From NCBI GenBank assembly GCA_964537285.1, contig CAZHZT010000014.1, forward strand, positions 1-64,000: 64,000 bases of DNA, written 5' to 3'. Each line of letters opens with the position of its first letter. The first letter of the stretch is position 1. A program made the translations under genes and the position numbers. This document shows, piece by piece, positions 1 through 8,610 of this stretch. The DNA comes from CAZHZT01 sp964537285 (lineage in GTDB: Bacteria; Bacteroidota; Bacteroidia; Chitinophagales; Saprospiraceae). The notes under the pieces were generated by a model, which had not been told where the DNA came from, did not search any database, and saw nothing but the letters and a program-made list of their open reading frames with translations.

Positions 1-459
1 AATTTGTGTATCCGCTGCCACTACGTTTTGAGGGGATACTAAGGCCGGTCCTAAAACATTGAATTACAGCACCCATTCTTAATCCTTGTGACACCATGAA
101 GTTCCTGAAGCACTAGAACCAATTTATTGTAATTATCGCGCAAAGCATCTACAGAACAAGTCTAATAATTACAAAACTCTGAAATTACGCGTTAAATTGA
201 TAAAAGTCAATTTAAACTAATGACAAATGTCATTAAGCGAAACATAAAATACACCGACTTTGCATGCAGATCAATTAAGTTGTGAGTAAGGTTAAACTTG
301 TTGCAGTGTTCTAGCGATGGAAGGGCAGGAAGATTTACCTAAGGTAAAATCAGCTTTCAGTAAAAGAACTTCAAGACTAATTTTACTTCGATTAAGTAGT
401 TCCATTTTCCACAATTTATGTCAAGGAACTATATTAAATAACAAAAAAATAAATAAACT
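1..459. repeat. Left-edge intergenic region with ends of E, G, B and A palindromes
   Basis: No gene is visible here. Positions 37-112 match the right end of family E (AAGGCCGGTCCTAAAACATT, compare 8775 and 36863). Positions 100-116 match the right terminus of element G (TTCCTGAAGCACTAG, compare 45088). Positions 148-166 match the right terminus of family B (CTACAGAACAAGTCTA). Positions 399-430 are a right half of family A (CACAATTTATGTCAAGGAAC). These look like eroded halves of elements found complete elsewhere in the window. Confidence 0.6.
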
Positions 460-900
460 ATGGACATTAAAGCCCCTGTATCTACAATAATGACTAGTAA
501 ACTGGTTACTGTCAGCCCTACAGAAAGACTCACGGAGATAAAAAGAATTTTTGAAGAAAACTCCTTTCACCATATTCCGGTAGTAGAATTTAAGAAAGTA
601 ATAGGCATCGTAAGTAAATCAGATTTTCGCTTGTTTTTAAGAGGTCATTCTTCATGCGACGAAGATCGTTTTTACAATGAAGCTCGTCTCCGAGCTTACA
701 AAGTTAAAAACATCATGACCACTAAAATGGCGAAGTTGGAAGAAAATGATAAAATTGATGTAGCTCTGGATGTGTTAAAGATTAATTTATTTCATGCTCT
801 ACCTGTTCTTAATGAAAATGAAGAACTCGTGGGATTAGTTACTACCCATGATATCATTAAATCTCTGGCGGAAGAGCCTGCCACATTAACAGGTTCATAA
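460..900 (+). CDS. CBS-domain pair protein
   Basis: A 146-residue cytosolic protein made of two CBS domains, at about residues 8-66 (VSTIMTSKLVTVSP, later HHIPVV and GIVSKSDF) and 82-140 (VKNIMTTKMAKLEE, later HALPVL and GLVTTHDI). Paired CBS domains form a Bateman module that usually binds adenosine nucleotides and acts as an energy or stress sensor. No effector domain is attached, so this is a stand-alone module. It overlaps the next gene (TAATG), so the two are probably translationally coupled, which suggests the sensor works with the universal-stress protein. It is paralogous to the CBS proteins at 9201 and 9780. The ATG start gives a motif-complete N-terminus. Confidence 0.9.
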   Translation: MDIKAPVSTIMTSKLVTVSPTERLTEIKRIFEENSFHHIPVVEFKKVIGIVSKSDFRLFLRGHSSCDEDRFYNEARLRAYKVKNIMTTKMAKLEENDKIDVALDVLKINLFHALPVLNENEELVGLVTTHDIIKSLAEEPATLTGS

Positions 901-2024
901 TGCTGAATAATAATAACTTAATGTTGTTTATCAAAATAATTGGAATTGAACAGTCCCGGGAGAATGAAGCGTTGAAGCAGAATCTCCAGGCCGCAATGTC
1001 CTATTTCAAAAATGAGTTCCATGTCCAGGAAGTGAATGATGTGGATGAAATAATGGAAGAGGATATTGAGGGGATACCTGCTTTAGTGTTAGGTGACAAG
1101 ACCGTTTTTCAAAAAGAAGTGCCGACTGTTCTTGAAATTTCTAATGCTTTGAAAAAGCATCTGCAGGAAGAGGAAAAAAAATGGGTGGCCCGTACGATAT
1201 TAGTTCCCACGGATTTTTCCCCGGCTGCCCAGAGTGCTTTTCAGTATACTCAACAGCTTGCATCAGTGCTCAATGCTGATATAAAAGTGATTCATTGCTA
1301 TCATCCCAATATTGATTCAAGTTATCCTTTTAATGTAGAGAGTGAAGAAGCTCACTACCAATTGTCTAAAAGGAAACTCTACGATTTCGTAGAGGCAGGG
1401 CAAACATCTTTTAGAAACGGAGCCGTAACGACTGAGAAACGTATAGAATATGATGCTGTTCGCGGGTTTGCAGTCGATGAAATCGTTCGTCTCTCCAGGT
1501 CTCCTGAAGTTGATTTGATCGCTATGGCAACAACCGGAGAGCACGGCGTGCTGGATAAGTTATTTGGAACGGTTTCCTCTACGATTGGTAAAGAGGCTCA
1601 CTGCCCCGTTTTACTTATTCCTGATAAAGTGGAATTCAAATCTTTTGATAAAATCCTTTTTGCAATCAGTAATGAGGCCGTTAAGGAAGATAGAATGCGG
1701 GAGTTGCTCTTCATAAGTCAATTATTTAACAGTGAATTGCATTTTGTGCATATATGCTCTAATGCACAGAATAATATAAAAATATCGACTCCTGTAATGG
1801 AGCGCCTGGATATTCCTACCTCTCGTCGGTTTATTTTCAACAAACAGCCCGCCTCTTCTGTCGTAGAAGGAATAAGTGAGTATGCTGAAGAAGAAAATAT
1901 TGACCTGATTGTTATGCTTACTCACCACAGGAATCAATTGGCCGAGCTACTACATAAAAGCCAAACCAGGAGAATGGCCCTCAATACTCATATTCCCCTT
2001 TTAATCATGCATTGGGAAGACTAG
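900..2024 (+). CDS. Thioredoxin-like domain fused to tandem universal stress (UspA) domains
   Basis: A 374-residue cytosolic protein. Residues 95-240 form a UspA domain (ARTILVPTDFSPAAQSA; C-terminal nucleotide loop around TTGEHGVLDKLFGTVSS, then CPVLLIP). Residues 245-374 form a second, more divergent Usp domain lacking a clear ATP-binding G-x2-G-x9-G loop. Residues 8-90 resemble the small thioredoxin-like fold: an IKIIG strand, and GIPALVLGDKTVFQKEVPT, which corresponds to the cis-Pro strand. The redox CxxC is absent, with SREN in that place, so this domain is probably binding or structural. The start overlaps the CBS gene stop by one base. The stop codon is followed directly by a perfect palindrome at 2033. 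The family assignment of the Usp domains is solid; the N-terminal fold is inference. Confidence 0.85.
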   Translation: MLNNNNLMLFIKIIGIEQSRENEALKQNLQAAMSYFKNEFHVQEVNDVDEIMEEDIEGIPALVLGDKTVFQKEVPTVLEISNALKKHLQEEEKKWVARTILVPTDFSPAAQSAFQYTQQLASVLNADIKVIHCYHPNIDSSYPFNVESEEAHYQLSKRKLYDFVEAGQTSFRNGAVTTEKRIEYDAVRGFAVDEIVRLSRSPEVDLIAMATTGEHGVLDKLFGTVSSTIGKEAHCPVLLIPDKVEFKSFDKILFAISNEAVKEDRMRELLFISQLFNSELHFVHICSNAQNNIKISTPVMERLDIPTSRRFIFNKQPASSVVEGISEYAEEENIDLIVMLTHHRNQLAELLHKSQTRRMALNTHIPLLIMHWED

Positions 2025-2032
2025 TGCTTCAG

Positions 2033-2140
2033 TAAGTTTAGAAAAAAGTAGTTAAAATGAATGGAGATAAAAAAAGGAGAGCGCGAAAGCGCTCTCCTTT
2101 TTTTATCTCCATTCATTTTAACTACTTTTTTCTAAACTTA
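2033..2140. repeat. Perfect 108-bp palindrome, 52-bp arms, GAAA loop
   Basis: The left arm 2033-2084 is the exact reverse complement of 2089-2140, around a GAAA tetraloop closed by GCGC/GCGC. It begins 9 bases after the UspA stop codon. As RNA it would be a 52-bp perfect hairpin with a GNRA loop and could terminate transcription in either direction. The bases just before it (TAGTGCTTCAG) match the terminus of element G at 44865. Confidence 0.95.
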
Positions 2141-2152
2141 TCCTGTCAGGAA

Positions 2153-2184
2153 TTGTTGTTTTAATAAAAAAAATAATAGCTTTG
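2153..2184 (+). promoter_or_regulatory. Candidate Bacteroidota promoter for the sigma/T1SS operon
   Basis: TTG at 2156-2158, an 18-base spacer, then TAGCTTTG at 2177-2184, fits the Bacteroidota consensus (TTTG at -33, TAnnTTTG at -7). It lies 47 bases before the sigma-factor ATG and after the 2033 palindrome, so it would start the operon independently of the Usp genes. Confidence 0.45.
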
Positions 2185-2231
2185 CTATTAATTATGAAAT
2201 GATAGTATTTAATTGTTAAAACCAAGCTATT

Positions 2232-2768
2232 ATGTCAATATATGAATTTAATTCGCATTTCAATCAATTGAGAGATCCCTTGATGATGTTTGCCTGGAAA
2301 CTCACCAAGGATGAGAATGATGCAATGGATTTATTCCAGGAGACGGCCTACCGGGCCTACAAAAGCCGGGCTTCATTTATTCCGAATACGAATATGCTGG
2401 CGTGGTTAACAACGATTATGAGAAATACCTTTATTAATGATTACCGAAAAAGCAGGCGCAGGCAAATTATCACCGACGATACCAACGATACCTATTATTT
2501 GAATTCAGGAAGAAAAAAGCTTCAGAATGAAGGAGAAAATAGCGTGTTGATGGAGGAGTTGAGTACCATTATCAATAAACTGGATGCAAATATAAGACAA
2601 CCCTTTCTAATGCACTTTGAAGGGTATAAATATGAAGAAATAGCCGAAAATTTAAGTTTGCCATTAGGAACCGTCAAAAGCAGAATTTTTTTAGCGCGTA
2701 AACGTTTGCAAAACAGCGTAAGAGCGCTTTATCAGGTTGAACAAGGAATAGAAATTATTAAACAGTAA
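2232..2768 (+). CDS. RNA polymerase ECF-type sigma factor
   Basis: A 178-residue ECF (group 4) sigma factor. Region 2 spans about residues 10-75 (DAMDLFQETAYRAYKS, then MLAWLTTIMRNTFINDYRKS, the usual 2.4/linker signature). Region 4 spans about 110-165 (KLDANIRQPFLMHFEGYKYEEIAENL and LPLGTVKSRIFLARKRL, the helix-turn-helix that reads the -35). It directs core polymerase to a small regulon. It is first in a run in which the next two genes overlap it in sequence (TAATG with the TetR gene). No anti-sigma gene is adjacent, so control is probably through the TetR partner or expression level. The family call is firm; the target genes are unknown. Confidence 0.92.
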   Translation: MSIYEFNSHFNQLRDPLMMFAWKLTKDENDAMDLFQETAYRAYKSRASFIPNTNMLAWLTTIMRNTFINDYRKSRRRQIITDDTNDTYYLNSGRKKLQNEGENSVLMEELSTIINKLDANIRQPFLMHFEGYKYEEIAENLSLPLGTVKSRIFLARKRLQNSVRALYQVEQGIEIIKQ

Positions 2769-3517
2769 TGAGTAAAGTATTTGTTCAAATTCAAATAGAA
2801 GAAAGCTTATATGTAAGAGACCCTCAATCCACAAAAGTGGGATTGAAAATTATTCACGAAAGCATAAACCTCTTCGATAAGCACGGCCTCGAAAATTTTA
2901 CGTTCAAAAAATTGGCCCAGAAAATAAAATCGGTAGAAGGAACCATTTATCGATATTTTGAGAACAAGCATAAGTTGCTTAGCTATCTGGTGAACTTGTA
3001 TTGGGAATGGTTAAGGTTTTGTATCGATTTCAATACTAATAATATCAATTCACCAGTAAAAAAATTGCAAATAGTGATCCTGACGATCTCTAATTTTGGA
3101 AAGCAAAATGAAGAAATATCCTTCTTTGATCAAAGTGCTTTGCAGCGAATTGTAATATCTGAAGGTATGAAGGCATATCATACTAAAGAAGTAGATACCA
3201 ACAATAAGGAAGGTTTTTTTCTTTCTTATAAATCACTTTGTGAACAAATTGCAGCTATTATTCTTGAGATCCAGCCGGGGTTTCCTTATCCGAGATCTTT
3301 GGCTTCTAATATCTTGGAAATGACAAACAACCACATTTTCTTCTCTCAACATCTTCCGCGATTAACGGACGTGAAGATGAAGGCTGAAAATTATCAACCT
3401 GTTTACAATTTAATGGAGTTTTTTGCTTTTAAATTACTCGATGTAGAACTTTCAAATCAGGTTAATGGTTACTCAATGAAATTGAAAGAAGAAAAAAAAA
3501 TAATGAATGGCAAATAA
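2768..3517 (+). CDS. TetR/AcrR-family transcriptional regulator
   Basis: 249 residues. The DNA-binding domain is at about residues 22-75 (GLKIIHESINLFDKHGLENF, then LAQKIKSVEGTIYRYFENKHKLL, the classic TetR helix-turn-helix with the YRYF signature). The C-terminal ~170 residues are the variable ligand-binding and dimer region. It overlaps the sigma-factor stop (TAATG) and the following ABC gene by 11 bases, so all three are probably co-transcribed. TetR proteins beside exporters commonly repress them until a substrate binds; here that role is inference. The C-terminus is lysine-rich (KLKEEKKIMNGK). Confidence 0.88.
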   Translation: MSKVFVQIQIEESLYVRDPQSTKVGLKIIHESINLFDKHGLENFTFKKLAQKIKSVEGTIYRYFENKHKLLSYLVNLYWEWLRFCIDFNTNNINSPVKKLQIVILTISNFGKQNEEISFFDQSALQRIVISEGMKAYHTKEVDTNNKEGFFLSYKSLCEQIAAIILEIQPGFPYPRSLASNILEMTNNHIFFSQHLPRLTDVKMKAENYQPVYNLMEFFAFKLLDVELSNQVNGYSMKLKEEKKIMNGK

Positions 3518-5279
3518 CACTTCTTCCTCTTCAGCTGCCTGGGGGCCTGTAAAACGGTTCTTCCAACTGCTCCAGCTTGATAAAAAGGACATTACGTATA
3601 TCTATATTTATTCTCTTTTTTCGGGTTTAATTACGCTTTCTCTGCCTCTGGGAGTCCAGGCTATTATTGGCCTGATAGCAGGTGGAACCGTTTCATACTC
3701 CCTTATTCTCTTAGTGCTAGTGGTTACGGTAGGTACCGCTCTTACAGGTATCTTAAAAGTGATGCAACTAACGGTAACGGAATCTTTGCAGCGTCGAATT
3801 TTCACCCGTTCATCCTTTGAATTTGCTTACAGGATACCTCGTTTGCGACTTGAATCCATGATAAATGATTATCCGCCGGAATTAGTGAACCGGTTTTTTG
3901 ATACATTAACCCTACAGAAGGGAGTTCCCAAGATCCTGATGGATTTTTCCTCAGCTATCCTTCAAATTGTATTTGGGTTGATCTTAGTATCGTTTTATCA
4001 TCCTTTTTTCGTTTTTTTCGGCCTGATTTTAATGATCATTCTTATTGCTATCTTTTGGATTACGGGACCTGCGGGGCTCAAAACCAGCCTTAAGGAAAGC
4101 AAATACAAGTACGAAGTGGCTCATTGGCTGGAAGAACTCGCAAGGGCAATGACTACCTTCAAGTTAGCCGGCCGGAGTAATTTACCAATTCAAAAAACAG
4201 ATAAGCTCGTTACCAACTATTTGGATAATCGCAAAAAGCACTTCAGGATTTTGCTTATACAATATGGTAATATTGTTGGTTTTAAAACGGTTGTAACGGG
4301 AGCCTTGTTATTATTAGGAAGTATTCTGGTCGTAGACAATCAAATCAACATCGGCCAATTTGTGGCTGCAGAGATTGTCATTATCCTTATAATGGCTTCT
4401 GTTGAAAAGCTCATTGTTAGTATGGATAATATCTATGATGTTTTGACGGCTACTGAAAAAATAGGTAATGTTACAGATGTAGACTTAGATGGAAACGAAG
4501 GGCTCGATTTTGAAAAAGTGGATACTTTACAGGGAATGGAAGTTAATTTGCGCAATCTGAGTTTTCAGTTCAATGACGCGGGCAGACCAACGGTTGATAA
4601 ACTGAATCTTCGCATCCAGCCAGGTGAGAAGTTATGTATAGTAGGCTATAATGGTGCAGGTAAGTCAACCTTAATTCAGCTTATTGCAGGCTTGTATACC
4701 AGTTTTACCGGCTCTATTACCTATAATGGTATTCCGTTGAAAAATTATGATCTGGAAAGCCTGAGAAGTTTTATAGGAGATCATTCCTCTCAGGAAGATC
4801 TTTTCAAAGGCACTCTGATAGAAAATATTTGTCTTGGCTATGATAATGTTTCCTTCTCAGAAGTGGTTAAAACGGTTGAGGTGGTTGGGTTAACCGATTA
4901 CATTCAGCAACTTCCATATGGGTACGATTCGCCCATACTTTCGGAAGGGAAAAATATACCCGGCAATATTCGGACGAAGATCATCCTCGCACGCAGTATC
5001 GTTTCAAAGCCCAGGCTTCTTGCAATAGAAGAACCCTTCAAACATTTGCATTTTGAAGATAAAAAGCAGGTTACCGATTTACTTACTTCTTCGGATAATC
5101 CCTGGACGCTGGTGGTGGTTTCTGATGATCCGTATCTGGCTTCAAAATGTGATCGCATCATTGTTATGAAAGGAGGCACTATTGTGGAAGAAGGGAACTA
5201 TCAATCGATTGCCAATTGCCGACACTTCAACCACGTTTTTCGTCTTGATCCTATGTTCTTGAATCAGGAAAAATTCTAA
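3507..5279 (+). CDS. ABC exporter subunit (permease-ATPase fusion) with degenerate ATPase motifs
   Basis: A 590-residue half-transporter of type I exporter layout. A membrane domain with about six helices spans residues 35-310, followed by the nucleotide-binding domain at about 345-590. Walker A is intact (GYNGAGKST), as is the Q-loop (SSQEDLFKGTLIENI). The signature LSGGQ is replaced by IPGNI (EGKNIPGNIRTKIILARS). Walker B reads LLAIEEP, with Glu for the Mg-binding Asp. The H-loop His is Asp (VVVSDD). No C39 peptidase domain is present. With the HlyD and TolC genes downstream it would make a tripartite type I secretion machine. The motif losses suggest weak or regulated ATP hydrolysis, or pairing with another subunit. 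It overlaps the TetR gene by 11 bases. Confidence 0.88.
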   Translation: MANNTSSSSAAWGPVKRFFQLLQLDKKDITYIYIYSLFSGLITLSLPLGVQAIIGLIAGGTVSYSLILLVLVVTVGTALTGILKVMQLTVTESLQRRIFTRSSFEFAYRIPRLRLESMINDYPPELVNRFFDTLTLQKGVPKILMDFSSAILQIVFGLILVSFYHPFFVFFGLILMIILIAIFWITGPAGLKTSLKESKYKYEVAHWLEELARAMTTFKLAGRSNLPIQKTDKLVTNYLDNRKKHFRILLIQYGNIVGFKTVVTGALLLLGSILVVDNQINIGQFVAAEIVIILIMASVEKLIVSMDNIYDVLTATEKIGNVTDVDLDGNEGLDFEKVDTLQGMEVNLRNLSFQFNDAGRPTVDKLNLRIQPGEKLCIVGYNGAGKSTLIQLIAGLYTSFTGSITYNGIPLKNYDLESLRSFIGDHSSQEDLFKGTLIENICLGYDNVSFSEVVKTVEVVGLTDYIQQLPYGYDSPILSEGKNIPGNIRTKIILARSIVSKPRLLAIEEPFKHLHFEDKKQVTDLLTSSDNPWTLVVVSDDPYLASKCDRIIVMKGGTIVEEGNYQSIANCRHFNHVFRLDPMFLNQEKF

Positions 5280-5323
5280 GATTAAGCTTGGAACGTTAAG
5301 GAACTGGTTTGTTCGTAAAATTT

Positions 5324-5350
5324 TCATTCATTGACAACTTGTTAAAGAAC
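5324..5350. repeat. Minimal family A palindrome (centre deleted)
   Basis: TTCATTGACAACTTGTTAAAGAAC keeps the two outer ends of family A with the whole middle missing, as at 38188. It lies 45 bases after the ABC gene stop. Confidence 0.45.
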
Positions 5351-5398
5351 TAAAAATTTATCGACTGAAAACTTTTTGTAACTATTAGCATTTCTTTA

Positions 5399-5577
5399 TT
5401 AGGCTTGGCCCGTAGCTGCTGATGGGCTGTATTTCATTTTGTCACTGCCGGCAAGAGAAGAGATTATTTTTAGAGAGAGGCACGCGGCAGCGTGTCTCTC
5501 TCTAAAAAGAAAACACCTTCTCAAGAACAGCAACAAAATGAAATACACCCCATCAGCAACTGCAGTTCAAGTCTATT
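5399..5577. repeat. Family B palindromic element, copy 1
   Basis: A long imperfect palindrome. Its outer arms are CGTAGCTGCTGATGGG on the left and CCCATCAGCAACTGCAG on the right, with ends matching AATAGACTTG. The inner asymmetric part holds GCACGCGGCAGCGTG. The central segment (GCCGGCAAGAGAAGAG on the left side) is inverted relative to copies at 13216 and 20565. It separates the ABC gene from hlyD inside the export operon, so it could attenuate read-through. Confidence 0.9.
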
Positions 5578-5731
5578 GAACTAGCTATTAATTTTTGTTG
5601 AAAATACTCAATGAAATTGTACGGTTTATTTACATCGCTCAAGTGCTTACCAAGGCAATAAAATTTATATCCAAACCAGGTTTGCAGACAATAGCTGAAT
5701 AGTTAACTTTTATAAAAATAAAAGAAAAGTT

Positions 5732-7102
5732 ATGCTCAATATATCTCCGAATAGTATACAACATAATATAGATCAAAAATCCTTGGGCTCTTTTTCAAAG
5801 GTTAATCTACCTGAATCCAATTTTATGTTCACCCGCTTTCTTTTGGGGTCTTTGGGTATTTTTCTGGTTTTCCTTTTTTTACCCTGGACACAGAACGTCC
5901 AGTCAAAAGGAACGGTAACTCCTCTCAGGCCTGAGCACCGGCCACAAACCATACATTCTACCATTGCCGGAAGAATTGAAAAGTGGTATGTTCAGGAAGG
6001 TCAACCGGTAAAAAAGGGAGACACGATTGTGTATCTTTCTGAAATAAAGGCGGATTATTTCGATCCGGATCTGATACCGAGAACAGCTCAGCAGGTGTCC
6101 GCCAAACAAGGGGCCATCGTATCTTATGATTCAAAGATGTCTGCTCTGGACAACCAAATTCAATCTTTGGAAAAAGAATTGACACTGAAGCAAGATCAAT
6201 TGGCTAATAAAGTCAGGCAAAACGAATTAAAAATTATCTCCGATAGTATTGAATTAGAGCGTGCAAAAGTAGATCTGGAAATCGCCGAAAGGCAGGCACT
6301 CCGGATAAAAGGACTTTATGACCAGGGCCTGGAGTCCTTGACTAAGTATGAGCAAAAGAAACTTAAAGTTCAGGAAACAACAGCCAAGCGTGTATCCACG
6401 GAAAATAAATTTCTTGAGAGTAAAAACGAGCTTATTAATGCTCAAATCGCTCTAAATAATATAGTGAATGAGTATAGGCAGAAAATAGCAAAAGCTTCTT
6501 CCGACAGATTTAGTGCAGAATCGGACAAGTTCCAATCAGAAGCTGAAGTGAGTAAACTTCGTATCGAGTCTTCAAATTATGAAAAACGAAGCCAATTTTA
6601 TTACATCACTGCTCCCATAGACGCCATAGTCGCCAAGGCACTAAAACCGGGTATCGGCGAAACCATAAAGGAAGGAGATCCTATCGTAAGCATTGTTTCG
6701 GCTAGTTATGAACTCGCTGTAGAATTGTACGTTCGACCAATGGATCTTCCCCTTATCCAAATGGGAAGTGAGGTTCGCTTCATTTTTGATGGTTGGCCGG
6801 CACTTTTCATTAGTGGTTGGCCTGGTTTTTCTTTTGGTACTTACCGCGGTAGGGTAGTCGCAATAGATAATATCATTAGCGATAATAAAAAGTACAGAAT
6901 TCTGGTCGCTGCCGATAACTCATTTAAAGAATGGCCTGAAGCCCTGCGACCGGGGTCTGGCGCTCAAGGGATTGCTTTACTGAACAATGTAGCCCTCTGG
7001 TATGAAATTTGGCGTAATCTCAATGGCTTTCCTCCGGATTATTACGAAGGTAGTGAGGAATTACCGAAACTAAGTGCACCTATAAAATCTGTTCCAAAAT
7101 AA
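5732..7102 (+). CDS. HlyD-family periplasmic adaptor (membrane fusion protein)
   Basis: A 456-residue adaptor linking the inner-membrane ABC exporter to TolC. One membrane helix is at about residues 34-51 (FLLGSLGIFLVFLFLPW). A lipoyl/barrel-sandwich half is at about 68-105 (IAGRIEKWYVQEGQPVKKGD), followed by a long coiled coil at about 120-290. The second lipoyl half is at 295-330 (YYITAPIDAIVAKALKPGIG), and a beta-barrel runs through 335-420. These elements are in the usual order. An N-terminal cytoplasmic tail of about 33 residues is typical. Its stop overlaps the tolC-like start (TAATG), so the two are coupled. A family B palindrome lies upstream. Substrate unknown. Confidence 0.92.
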   Translation: MLNISPNSIQHNIDQKSLGSFSKVNLPESNFMFTRFLLGSLGIFLVFLFLPWTQNVQSKGTVTPLRPEHRPQTIHSTIAGRIEKWYVQEGQPVKKGDTIVYLSEIKADYFDPDLIPRTAQQVSAKQGAIVSYDSKMSALDNQIQSLEKELTLKQDQLANKVRQNELKIISDSIELERAKVDLEIAERQALRIKGLYDQGLESLTKYEQKKLKVQETTAKRVSTENKFLESKNELINAQIALNNIVNEYRQKIAKASSDRFSAESDKFQSEAEVSKLRIESSNYEKRSQFYYITAPIDAIVAKALKPGIGETIKEGDPIVSIVSASYELAVELYVRPMDLPLIQMGSEVRFIFDGWPALFISGWPGFSFGTYRGRVVAIDNIISDNKKYRILVAADNSFKEWPEALRPGSGAQGIALLNNVALWYEIWRNLNGFPPDYYEGSEELPKLSAPIKSVPK

Positions 7103-8538
7103 TGCATAGGGTCTTTTTATTTATTGCTTTTTTCCTGATCGCCACGTTTTCGCTGTTAGGGCAAAATGATGGGGACAGCACTGTCGTCCTGTCCCTCAAT
7201 GATTACTTTGGAATTATCAAAAGGAACCATCCTATTGTAAGACAGGCCACCTTGATTGATAATCAGGCGGAAGCCCTTATGCTGCAGGCTAGGGGAGGCT
7301 TCGATCCAAAACTATTTGGTGACCTGAACCAAAAGTCTTTTGACGAAAAAAATTATTTTACTCTAATAGAAACGGGTTTTAAAGTACCTTCCTGGTTCGG
7401 GCTTGAGTTCAAGGGAAGCTACAATTGGGCCTCCGGAATTTTTCTCAACCCCGAAGAAACCATTCCCGCTAACGGTCAGGCTTCGTTGGGCGTGGAGCTA
7501 AGCGTTTTAAGGGGTTTTCTGATTGATCAAAGGCGTACAGATCTCAAGCAAGCCAAGTTGTTTCAGGCTAGCAGTGAGGTACAACAGCTTCAAATTGTAA
7601 ACGACATCTTATTTGACGCGAATAAAGCCTATTGGAATTGGGTATTTGCTTACCGGGCAATTCAAATTGCTGAAAATGCCGTGGAACTTGCTGTGATACG
7701 CTTGGATGGGGTGCGTATCGGTTTTCAGGGAGGAGATAAACCAGCTATTGATACTTTGGAAAGTACCATACAGGTTCAACAACGAAAAGCTCAGTTGAAC
7801 GACGCCCGCTTAAGCTACAGAAAGGCACAGCTGGAATTATCTAATTTCCTTTGGCTACCCAATGGTACTCCGATTGAAATTTCCTCCAATGTTCTGCCGC
7901 CCGAAATAGCGGATTTAAATCTTGATCTAATTCCATTTTCTCAGGTTCAAAACTGGTTGACACAGTTGGATGCTTTAAATCCTAATCTTAGGTTCTACCT
8001 GTTCAAGTTAGAACAATTGAACATTGATCGACGCCTGAATGTAGAACAGCTTAAGCCTGAGTTGAATGTGAGTTATAATTTCCTGGGAGATGGAACAGAC
8101 CTGAATCCTCCTTCCGGTAATGGAGAAAATGAATTTTCAAACTTATTCACTCAGAACTATAAGCTTGGAGTTCAGTTTAGCACTCCATTGTTTCTCCGTA
8201 AAGCACGTAGTAAAATTGAGCAAACAGATATCAAGATTCTTGAAACGGAGTTTGATCTCAAACAAAAACGTCAGGAACTGAGCACTAAGTTATTAGCTTA
8301 CTTTCAGGAACAGGAAAACCTTTTCAATCAAATAGACCTGCAGGCACAGATGACTGAGAATTATCAACGCTTGTTGAACGGGGAAAATGAAAAATTCCGT
8401 ATCGGAGAAAGTTCAATGTTCTTAGTCAATAGCCGGGAACAGAAACTTATTGAAGCACGTCTTAAACTCGCCAAGCTACAGGCTGATTTCTTTAAAAATG
8501 AACAGGCATTGCGCTGGGCTGCCGGTGTTATTCGGTAA
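7102..8538 (+). CDS. TolC-family outer-membrane efflux/export protein
   Basis: 478 residues with a signal peptide (MHRVFLFIAFFLIATFSLLG). Two OEP repeats follow, rich in long helices: about residues 55-250 (ALMLQARGGFDPKLFGDL, later VFAYRAIQIAENAVELA) and about 270-470 (NLRFYLFKLEQLNIDRRL, later QLNVEY-like strands, RIGESSMFLVNSREQKL). TolC trimers form the outer-membrane barrel and periplasmic tunnel of type I exporters. The start overlaps the hlyD stop, and the gene closes the sigma/TetR/ABC/HlyD operon. A D palindrome starts at the last base of the stop codon and is the likely terminator. Confidence 0.9.
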   Translation: MHRVFLFIAFFLIATFSLLGQNDGDSTVVLSLNDYFGIIKRNHPIVRQATLIDNQAEALMLQARGGFDPKLFGDLNQKSFDEKNYFTLIETGFKVPSWFGLEFKGSYNWASGIFLNPEETIPANGQASLGVELSVLRGFLIDQRRTDLKQAKLFQASSEVQQLQIVNDILFDANKAYWNWVFAYRAIQIAENAVELAVIRLDGVRIGFQGGDKPAIDTLESTIQVQQRKAQLNDARLSYRKAQLELSNFLWLPNGTPIEISSNVLPPEIADLNLDLIPFSQVQNWLTQLDALNPNLRFYLFKLEQLNIDRRLNVEQLKPELNVSYNFLGDGTDLNPPSGNGENEFSNLFTQNYKLGVQFSTPLFLRKARSKIEQTDIKILETEFDLKQKRQELSTKLLAYFQEQENLFNQIDLQAQMTENYQRLLNGENEKFRIGESSMFLVNSREQKLIEARLKLAKLQADFFKNEQALRWAAGVIR

Positions 8539-8577
8539 AACATGAGTCATCCCGAATTTTCGGGATGACTCATGTTT
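8538..8577. repeat. Family D palindrome, copy 1
   Basis: A near-perfect inverted repeat, CATGAGTCATCCCGAA/TTCGGGATGACTCATG, with a two-base centre. It starts on the last base of the tolC-like stop codon and probably terminates the export operon. It also forms the left end of the composite D-E-D-C block running to 8978. Confidence 0.95.
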
Positions 8578-8610
8578 GTGAAAACCTTTACATTTAACTG
8601 TTAATTAGTC

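Noticed and set aside
3600..8538. Bacteriocin or RTX substrate gene beside the type I exporter
   Set aside because: No small Gly-Gly leader peptide or RTX nonapeptide repeats found in the operon or its spacers.
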